A stretch of DNA of 59,075 bases from Lachnospiraceae bacterium (GTDB lineage: Bacteria > Bacillota > Clostridia > Lachnospirales > Lachnospiraceae). Every line of letters begins with the position of its first letter. The first letter of the stretch is position 1. This document shows, piece by piece, positions 51,973-59,075 of the stretch. A model generated the notes under the pieces. The model was not told where the DNA came from and did not search any database. It worked only from the letters and a program-made list of their open reading frames with translations. Where the stretch lies: positions 1 to 59,075 of the forward strand of contig JAETON010000014.1 of NCBI GenBank assembly GCA_021771695.1, given 5' to 3'. A program made the translations under genes and the position numbers.

Positions 51973-53457
51973 TTAAGGAAGTTCATTGACAACTAAACTT
52001 TGAATAAACTTTCCATGATCTGTGTAGGAATTTAAAGTAATGTTAGGATACTTTTTGAGAATATTTTGTACAATCAGTAATCCGTTTCCGCGCCCAAGTC
52101 CTTTGTCTGAAAGTCCCGGAATTACTTTTTTCTCAGCTCGAATGGAATTACTGATTTGAATTTCATAGGTATTATGGTATTGGGAAAAATAAATTTCAAG
52201 TTCTTTTGAAACTGTATTTTCTGCTTCTTCGATAGCATTATCCAAAAATATTCCCAAAATGCGGATAAAATCTAAGAAGTCAATTTCATTGATGAATAAG
52301 TCTTCGTTAAATTTCTGTTCCATTGAAAAATGAATATTGATATTATCTAGAAAACCAGAGGTAAGTTTGTAATACAAAAATGCTTTCAGCTGTTCATCTC
52401 CGATTTGCTGTAAGCTGGTATATAAATCATTTTTCTTTAATTCTTTCTGAAAGTAAGGATTAATTGTCTGTTGAAAATAGTCTTTTAAACGGGTATCTTT
52501 GCTGTTTTCAATTAAATGGCTTAATGTAAATAAAACATTTTTCATATCATGTTTTAAATTCCTCACTTCCGTCAGATTTTTCTCTAAACCGCTGCTGTAA
52601 AGCAGAAGATCCTCCTCATACCGCCGTTTTGCATCAATGGTGAATCGGTATTTTGAAAATTTCAGAAGAATAATTAAAATTAGTAATTGAATCATAATGA
52701 CACTGGCAGAAAGTGTATTGCAAATGGTCATATACCGGTCAAATACCTGGTGTTCATAAGGGGTGCTGATTTGTATGGATAAGGTTCCCTCATGTAAAAA
52801 ATACAGTATATACAGCAATTGATATTGAAAGAAAAATTCAAAGAGAAATAATACCATAGAGGCAGCGATAAAATATCCTGCAATCTGCGGATAGGAGGTT
52901 TCCAGCTGCGAAACATGGAGAAAAAACTTTCCAAACAATCGTTTTAGAAACCAGAATAGAAAGCTGTCTAATCCAAGAACGATTACAGATATCATACCCA
53001 AAATTAAAATTTTTACAATAGGTGCGCCGGCAAGTCCTCTGGTAATATCGAAATATACCGGCATGAAAATTTCATAAATATAGGTCAAAAAAAGATCATT
53101 TAGAAGATATGAAATAAATGCCAGCCATGTAAATAGTACTTTTCCTTTCTGCAATTCTTTTTGAAAAAAGCTGATTCCAAAGAAAAGAAGAAAAATTAAA
53201 AATCGGGAAATATTAATTTCCGTATAAGGCATGGTAATTGCTGTAAATATTCCACAAAATAAAAGCCCGTAATCAAACAGCCGGAAATTTAAAAAATTTA
53301 AAATCCGAATAGAAACTACACTGGTAAGGCTGACAATTACATTCTGCATAAAAGTAGTTCCGGTCATTCTTAAAAATGGATGATAAAAACTGATGCAAAT
53401 CAAAAACAGCAAAATAAAATAGTGATACCAGTGTTGTGTTTTATTTTTTGTCTCCAT
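51973..53457 (-). CDS. Sensor histidine kinase, GHKL (AgrC/ComD-like) type
   Basis: A 494-aa kinase. Multiple membrane helices cover residues ~1-265. A dimerisation segment has the phosphorylatable His in LKHDMKNVLFTL near residue 303, then a GHKL ATPase domain with the N-box FLDNAIEEAE and the G-box DKGLGRGNGLLIVQNIL. The AgrC/ComD class senses peptides; no agrD-like peptide gene is visible near it. Overlaps the response-regulator gene by 17 nt. Confidence 0.9.
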   Translation of the reverse strand: METKNKTQHWYHYFILLFLICISFYHPFLRMTGTTFMQNVIVSLTSVVSIRILNFLNFRLFDYGLLFCGIFTAITMPYTEINISRFLIFLLFFGISFFQKELQKGKVLFTWLAFISYLLNDLFLTYIYEIFMPVYFDITRGLAGAPIVKILILGMISVIVLGLDSFLFWFLKRLFGKFFLHVSQLETSYPQIAGYFIAASMVLFLFEFFFQYQLLYILYFLHEGTLSIQISTPYEHQVFDRYMTICNTLSASVIMIQLLILIILLKFSKYRFTIDAKRRYEEDLLLYSSGLEKNLTEVRNLKHDMKNVLFTLSHLIENSKDTRLKDYFQQTINPYFQKELKKNDLYTSLQQIGDEQLKAFLYYKLTSGFLDNINIHFSMEQKFNEDLFINEIDFLDFIRILGIFLDNAIEEAENTVSKELEIYFSQYHNTYEIQISNSIRAEKKVIPGLSDKGLGRGNGLLIVQNILKKYPNITLNSYTDHGKFIQSLVVNELP

Positions 53458-54199
53458 AGATGACTCCTTTGATTTTGTTCCTCATACGGAAAGAACAAGG
53501 GGCTGTTTCTCCGTTGATAAATTGGATCATTCCGTCATTGAATCCAATCATATGACTTTTTTGAACGATAACGGAACGATGACTTTGTATAAATTCACTG
53601 CCAAGCCGTTTCAATGCATGTTCAATAGATTCTCTCACGGTAATGGAAGAACCATTGATGGTGTGGTAGCAGATGCAGTGGGATTTAGTTTTGACTGCTT
53701 CTACATACAAAATATCCTCTATAGGTATTTCAACTTCTTTTTCAAATCCCGGCTTTAATGTAATCATTTTTTGCGGCATTTCTGACTTGCGGGAAGATAA
53801 TGTCTTACAGGCAAGATAAATATATTGATAGCAGCTTTGATTCATTTTGGCAATATCCGTTGTTTTTTCAATAAAGCCAAAAGGTTCGATTCCGGATTTC
53901 AAAACATCTAAAGCTAATTCGTAGTGATTGGTTACAAAAACAATTTTTGACGCCGGAGAAATTTCACGGATTTTATTTGCAATGTCAATTCCATTAAATT
54001 CATTGCTGCCAAAATCCAAATCCAGAAAAAACAGGTAGTCTTCCGGGTGTTTTTTCACATAAAGAAGCAGGTCTTTATAGCTGGAAGACACACATACAAT
54101 TTGGCTGTCTATGGAATAATCTGACAGCAGATGTTCGATTTGTTCTTGAATGATCTTTAAAATAAAAGGATCATCATCGCAAAGAATAATTCCTAACAT
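53441..54199 (-). CDS. LytTR-type response regulator (AgrA-like)
   Basis: A 252-aa regulator. The receiver domain has the acidic pocket IILCDDD and the phospho-Asp in LFFLDLDFGSN near residue 60, with K near 106 in IEKTTD. The LytTR DNA-binding domain covers the C-terminal ~105 residues (ILYVEAVKTKSHCICYHT...FIQSHRSVIVQ). The internal start MLGIILCDDD is preferred to the longer frame from 54253 because family members begin here. It is co-transcribed with the kinase. Confidence 0.88.
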   Translation of the reverse strand: MLGIILCDDDPFILKIIQEQIEHLLSDYSIDSQIVCVSSSYKDLLLYVKKHPEDYLFFLDLDFGSNEFNGIDIANKIREISPASKIVFVTNHYELALDVLKSGIEPFGFIEKTTDIAKMNQSCYQYIYLACKTLSSRKSEMPQKMITLKPGFEKEVEIPIEDILYVEAVKTKSHCICYHTINGSSITVRESIEHALKRLGSEFIQSHRSVIVQKSHMIGFNDGMIQFINGETAPCSFRMRNKIKGVIYGDKK

Positions 54200-54432
54200 A
54201 ATATTCCTTTCTATCTGCCCAATCTCCTTGTTGTTGATAGATACAAGAATCATAATAAAAAATTTTTAGAAAAAATCTAGAGAAAATCCCTGAAGTCTAT
54301 CAGACCAGCCTTGGAAAAATCTTCGTTTCATACGTTTAGGCCAAAAGTTATTTGTTGGAGACACTTTCATTGATTCTGTATTCATTATATGAGACAAAGA
54401 AACAGTACGCAAGAAAAATGGAGGTGAACGTT

Positions 54433-55302
54433 ATGAAGAAACGGAAATGGTTATTATTTGGTATATGTCTGCTGGCAGGGATTACACTTATTTGGGGATT
54501 TGTGAATTCAAAGGGTATGACATCTCATACATCCAGCCGTTATATTGTGCTGCTGGAACGTTCCAAACAAACGGTGATTGCAGAGAAAAAGGCAAATGAA
54601 AAAATGTATCCTGCATCCATGACTAAAATTATGACAACTATTCTAGCATTGGAGCGAATTTCTGATTTAGATCGGGAAGTAAGAATTCCGTCCGAAATTA
54701 TTGCCAAAACCAAAAGCCAAGGAGCGTCTGCAGCAGGATTTCGTGCAGGAGAAATTGTAACAATCCGAGACTTGCTTTATGGAATGATGCTGCCATCCGG
54801 GGCAGAATGTTGTTACCGTTTGGCAAAATATTTGGAAGGTTCGGAACAGAAATTTGCAGAAAAAATGAATGAAAAGGCAAAGGAACTTGGCATGAAGCAT
54901 ACACATTTCTGCAATACCACAGGGCTGCATCAAGAAGAACATTATACGACGGCAAAGGATATGGCAGTTTTGTTGGATTATGCATTGAAAAATGAGAAAT
55001 TCCGGGAAATATTTACGAGTATGACCTATCAGGTGCCGTCGACGAATCTTCATCCATCGGGAATGACGTTACACAGCACTTTATTTCCATATAAAGATCA
55101 GCTGATATTGGATAACGGACAGTTTTTGGGAGGAAAAACCGGGTATACCAGCGAGGCAGGACTTTGTCTTGCGTCATTGGTAAGAAGGAACGGAAAGGAA
55201 TATATTCTGGTTACAGCCGGAGCAGATGGAGACCATCAATCAAAACCGTATCATGTGTTGGATGCGGTAAAAATTTATGGAGAGTTACAAAAAAATGATT
55301 AA
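54433..55302 (+). CDS. D-alanyl-D-alanine carboxypeptidase (peptidase S11)
   Basis: A 289-aa PBP5-type enzyme that trims the terminal D-Ala of peptidoglycan stem peptides. An N-terminal membrane anchor or signal (residues ~5-24) is followed by SMTK (Ser62-Lys65) and GGKTGYT near residue 235. The second motif reads SGA (122-124), where SGN is usual, so the asparagine is replaced. There is no C-terminal amphipathic anchor domain. Start 54433 has GGAGGTGAACG upstream. Divergent from the two-component system. Confidence 0.9.
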   Translation: MKKRKWLLFGICLLAGITLIWGFVNSKGMTSHTSSRYIVLLERSKQTVIAEKKANEKMYPASMTKIMTTILALERISDLDREVRIPSEIIAKTKSQGASAAGFRAGEIVTIRDLLYGMMLPSGAECCYRLAKYLEGSEQKFAEKMNEKAKELGMKHTHFCNTTGLHQEEHYTTAKDMAVLLDYALKNEKFREIFTSMTYQVPSTNLHPSGMTLHSTLFPYKDQLILDNGQFLGGKTGYTSEAGLCLASLVRRNGKEYILVTAGADGDHQSKPYHVLDAVKIYGELQKND

Positions 55303-55925
55303 AAAGGGGAAGTCATTATGAGAAAAAAATAAAATTTATCATAATGCATAAAAAATTTTAAATTTTTTGTTAAGGTTATACAAAATAGAAGATTTCAAAT
55401 ATAAAAATTATGGCGGGAAAGTATATAAATAAAAATACAAACTGAATAAATAGTATAATATTAGAATAAGATGGCAAGGATAAGTTTACTAGCGCAAACT
55501 CAATTTAAGAAAAAGGGGAAATAAAAAGTATACAAAAATAAAAAAATAAAGAATATTTTTGATATGATTTATTACAGAAATATGAATTGAAAAAGCGTAG
55601 GAAATATACAGAATAGAGGAAATAGAATATATGAATTCGTATAAATGTATTACAAAATTATGAAGTGTGCAATTGTTAAAAATCACGAAAGATCAAAAAA
55701 GAATTGAAACAAAATAGTTCCTTCCCTATAATTATAGAATAGTATATAAATTATTATAAATATAAGGAAAAGGGAGGAGTGAAAATAAAAATTCATACCC
55801 ATGCATCAGAGGCGGCCGCCATATCCCGAAAGGATCAAACTGTGCATGGTTTTTTGTTATAACAAAGATGGATTGGAACGGACATTTTATTTTGGGAAAG
55901 TAAATTGCAGAAAAAGGAGTAGAGT
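55303..55925. other. 623-bp A/T-rich intergenic region
   Basis: No gene is supported here apart from the short structured segment at 55797-55855. Most of the stretch (55340-55740) is extremely A-rich, with no convincing ORF, tRNA or repeat. An A/T palindrome near 55348-55366 might be a weak terminator for the carboxypeptidase gene. The compositional switch to the G+C-richer RHS gene occurs at the right edge. Confidence 0.6.
55797..55855 (+). promoter_or_regulatory. Attenuator-like structured leader before the RHS-type gene
   Basis: Stem CCATGCA-T-CAG (55799-55809) pairs with CTG-TGCATGG (55840-55849), giving ten pairs with one bulged T, followed directly by T6. Inside, 30 nt hold the palindrome GGCGGCCGCC and the hairpin ATCC-cgaaa-GGAT. 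The layout (closed multi-hairpin stem plus U-run, ~70 nt before a start codon) is that of an intrinsic terminator or riboswitch-like attenuator. I could not match it to a known riboswitch class. Confidence 0.5.
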
Positions 55926-58900
55926 ATGAAAAAGCGTTTGAAGATGCTGGTCTGCTGCTGTTTATCTTTTGCCATGGTTTTTACATCCATCGAATGGTCC
56001 GGAACTGCCGGATTTTTAAATCAAGTATCCGCAGCAGAAGAGACAAAGAAGCAGGAAAAACCGGCTGTTATAGAAAAAGAAAGCACAAAAAATTCAACGA
56101 CATTTCAATTCAACAATGGAAAGAAGAAGACCGTCTTTTACGGGCGACAAAAGGCATTACCTGCCGAAGGAGCTGAAAGAGGAAACTCCGGTTCTCATGG
56201 AAAACGGGAAATATGAAATATCTTTCCTTCCAATGTATGGACAAACTTCTGATTCGGGGGAAGAAAAGAAGGCCGTGCAGAAAACAGAGGCAGAAGAAGA
56301 AAGTCCCGATGATGCGCAGGCAGGCCCCGGGAAGGAAAATGCCTTTGCATCCATTGAAAAACTGAAACGGATGCCTTTGGAAAAAGAAGAAGTCCTGACA
56401 GCAGAAGATGAAACAAAAGAACTTCCGGTCAGTGTATCTTACGAATCGGAAGATAAGAACTGCACGTTTACCTATCAGTCGCTGGATACGGGGATCAAAG
56501 AGAGCATTGTCCTAAAAGAGCCGCCCAAAAGCAGCCAGCTGAAATTTAAGTTTTATGCCAGGGGGCTGGATGCGAAGAAAAATGCAGAAGGCGGCGGGAT
56601 CACGTTTTTGGATAAGGAGACAGAGGATATTGCTGCGTCTTTGGAGGCTCCAAACATGAACGATGCCACAAAGAATGCTTACAGTGAAAAGCTTTCCTAT
56701 GATATTGAGAAATCAGAGGATGAGGAAGATACATGGATCTTGACATTGACTCTGGATGATAAATATTTAAAGGATCCGGACCGGAAATATCCGGTCACCA
56801 TTGATCCAACGGTCACGTGGAAAGGCAAAACGGATTTCTGGGATGTCTATGTGGTCAATGGAAGTTATAAAGATACCAACTTCTATGACAGCGGAATCAC
56901 GGTGATGATGGCAGGAAAGGCAAAACAGGGGATTTACCGGACGTATCTGCGTTTTAAAGATTTTACGGCAAAGATCAAAGGGAAATATGTGGAAAGTGCA
57001 GCACTTACCATGTATGAAACCGGAAGCAGCCAGAGCGGACAGACGATCGAAGCAAGAAAAGTTGATAAAAACTGGTCAAGACCTGGATTAAAATGGAATG
57101 GAAGACCGGGATATTCCACCAATTATGGAAGTGTGAAGACCACGGGAACAACTCATAAGGCAAGAAGCATCAATCTGACAGCCTATGCAAGGCAGTGTGC
57201 CAACGGTTCCATTACATCCTACGGGGTCATGCTGAAAAATGCGGATGAGACAAAAAGCTACGGACAGTTTTACAGTTCCAGATATTCCGATTCCACATAC
57301 CGCCCAAAGATGAGTGTGACCTATTATGACGGGCCGGCCACAGCCGCAAGTGCCAGTGTGTCCCCGCCATATGTGGGAAAAGGACAGAACACCATCAAAC
57401 TTTCCTGGGCAGGGATTTCTTCTAAATCCCTGAGTTATGTACAGTACCGGTTAGCCACATGGGTAAATAATGCGGAAGGAAACAGCAGCTATGTACCGTA
57501 TTCTTCCAGCACAAAAATAGGGACTGCCGGAAGCGGAAGTGCCAATATTTCCTGCAGCAGCTGGCCGGAAGGGCAGTATAAGATCGTTGTGCGGGGCGTG
57601 GATAACGGCGGAATTGCCGGAACAGGGAAAGGTGCATGGTTTACCATTGACCGGACAGCACCGCAGATAAAAGATCCTGTGCTGGAAACAGACGATGGAA
57701 AAGGCAGGACAGAAGACCAGCCGTCATCTGACAGTACGCCGGTGTTAAAACTTAATATTACGGAACCGTATTTATCAAAGATCGAGTATAAGATAAATGA
57801 AGGAAGTTATGTAAATGCTGGAAAACCAAGTGAAAACAAGATGGAGCTTCCGGCTTCAAATTTTACAGAAAACGGAACTTATAAAATCACCGTAAGAGCC
57901 GGAGATTTGGCAGGAAATGTCAGTGGTGAAACGAGCATAAATTACTATTATATTGACAATTCCAAGGCTTCCGACTACCAGCCGGTAAATGTTAAAGTAC
58001 GGAAAGCTTATGGGAAAAATACGATTTCATGGGATACCAAAGAAAGTCTTCCGGCAAGCATTTATTATGAAGTCTGCCGCGGGGAGAGTGCAGATTTTAC
58101 ACCGGGAGAAGACAATCTGGTGAAAGGGGCATTCAAAGATTCCTATTGTATGGATACCCGCACAGGGGATGGAAAGACCTATCATTATAAAGTCCGTGCC
58201 GTGAAGTTATCCAAAAAAGGAAATGTATTGAATTCCAGCGCAGGTGCTGTCACGGAAGCCGCCAGGCAGGATGAAGCATCCGAATACAGCCGGTGGCTTG
58301 GAAGCAGGGAATACCGGGATACCGTGGAAATTTCCACGCCGAATGGAAGCGGGGCCATTGACAAAGCCGGGGGAAATATGACCTATGCCGGGGAAGATTT
58401 CACGATTCCCGCAGGTGCCATGGATATGGGACTTACGAGAACCTATAACAGCCAGTCCGGGAAGTGCGGAATGCTGGGACTTGGATGGTATGATTCTTTC
58501 CACAAGCAGATGGATTCCTATGCTTCCAAAGAAACGAAGGATTATGAACTTTCCTTTAATGCAGAAGCGGAAGTTCAGACTGTAAAAAGTATTGACAGCC
58601 GTGCGGCGGCATACAGTTTAAGTTTTGAAAAGCCGAACATCAACATTGTTGGAAAATCTCCATCCATGGGAAATGATTATGAACCGGAACACAATGTATC
58701 CAATGAAGATGGAACAGAAAGCAAGCAGATCCAGACAACGCATGTCTGTACCATAACAACAAAAGATCAGACGGTTTACAAGTTTGATTCTAACGGTCAG
58801 CTGACTTCTGAGGAAGATGCCAATGGAAACTATCTTTTGTATGAGTATGACCAGAAGGGGCGTTTATCCAGAGTGACATCCAATAAGCTCCATCAGATGG

Positions 58901-59075
58901 AATTGGCCTATCAGGATGAGAAATCCGATTTATTAAAGGAAATCCGTCTGCCGGACGGCACAAAGGTGTCCTACATTTATGAAAATGAGAAACTCATCAA
59001 AGCCTCTCGCAGCACAGAAAGCGGAGAATCCGTCAGTTACCGGTATGCTTATAATTCCGATGGAAAAATGCAGAC
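55926..59075 (+). pseudogene. Secreted DNRLRE / RHS-repeat surface protein, frameshifted and truncated by the window edge
   Basis: Frame 1 starts at ATG 55926 (AAAAAGGAG upstream) with a signal peptide to about residue 36 (QVSAAEE), but stops at 56216. A second frame, open from 56074 to the end of the window, carries the body. Its parts are a DNRLRE domain (~56.8-57.3 kb, WKGKTDFWDVYV...YRTYLRFKDF), Ig/FN3-like modules (~57.35-58.25 kb), a DUF6531-type RHS start (~58.37-58.5 kb, GEDFTIPAGAMDMGLTRTYNS) and YD repeats (YKFDSNGQLTSEEDANGNYLLYEYDQKG). The junction lies around the T4 run at 56136-56139. Such proteins are wall-bound or polymorphic-toxin shells; the toxin end would lie beyond this window. 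Codon use is G+C-richer than the neighbours. Confidence 0.78.

Noticed and set aside
54200-54432. An AgrD-like signal peptide gene between the LytTR regulator and the carboxypeptidase
   Set aside because: No short ORF with an amphipathic leader, cysteine and acidic tail was found in either direction.
55779-55862. A 27-codon leader peptide starting at GTG 55779
   Set aside because: The only purine-rich site abuts the GTG with one base of spacing, and the frame is explained by the structured leader.

Overview
The window comes from a low-G+C, spore-forming Firmicute. I infer Clostridia, most likely Lachnospiraceae. Evidence for this is the A/T-rich codon use, strong GGAGG ribosome binding sites, the sporulation genes spmA, spmB and spoVG, a Bacillus-type large SRP RNA, clostridial ATP-dependent PEP carboxykinase, and several Lachnospiraceae-type hypothetical proteins. 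No species can be named from sequence reading alone.

Layout. 1-850: the 3' end of a 23S rRNA followed by a six-tRNA cluster (Asp, Val, Thr, Tyr, fMet, Phe). 0.97-6.4 kb: a housekeeping operon (PLP decarboxylase, tmk, holB, ricT, trmN, rsmI) with the same order as the B. subtilis yaaO-to-yabC region. It is followed on the minus strand by an AbrB-type regulator and metG. 8.9-12.9 kb: a DUF885 lipoprotein, pckA and a MarR regulator. 12.9-14.0 kb: spmAB on the minus strand. 14.1-15.5 kb: tRNA-Gly, a heavily structured intergenic element, and an XRE regulator paired with a DUF3169 membrane protein. 15.6-21.1 kb: tatD, rsmA, a repeat-bearing hypothetical, tadA, a secreted papain-like peptidase and the SRP RNA. 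21.2-27.2 kb: a small alarmone synthetase, a small hypothetical, an 831-aa membrane-anchored protein with a C39-like but apparently dead C-terminus, and a class A penicillin-binding protein. 27.3-32.2 kb (minus strand): murC, then a dense DnaA-box cluster, then dnaD, a dnaI-type loader and prs. 32.5-40.1 kb: spoVG, DUF951, rpsF-ssb-rpsR, gdpP, rplI, dnaB, comF and mutY. 40.2-43.3 kb: a MetQ-type lipoprotein and a polar amino-acid ABC transporter. 43.4-50.5 kb: two GntR/UTRA regulators divergent from an operon of two SIS-domain proteins, a complete mannose-family PTS and a HAD phosphatase. I infer that this operon imports and breaks down a glycated amine (Amadori) or amino-sugar compound. 50.7-55.3 kb: a VanZ-like protein, a GHKL/LytTR two-component pair and a D,D-carboxypeptidase. 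55.9 kb to the end: a large DNRLRE/RHS-repeat surface protein whose signal peptide is out of frame with its body and whose base composition is unlike the rest of the window.

The left and centre hold gene groups that flank oriC on both sides in B. subtilis (tadA-SRP RNA, tmk-holB, metG-tatD-rsmA; and rpsF-ssb-rpsR, gdpP-rplI-dnaB). The DNA-metabolism genes are notably dense: dnaD, dnaI, dnaB, ssb, holB, mutY, tmk and prs. The observations I rate highest are the DnaA-box cluster in the promoter region of the dnaD-dnaI-prs genes, the broken RHS protein with an attenuator-like RNA in front of it, the mirrored GntR operators controlling the SIS/PTS operon, and the structured element after tRNA-Gly.
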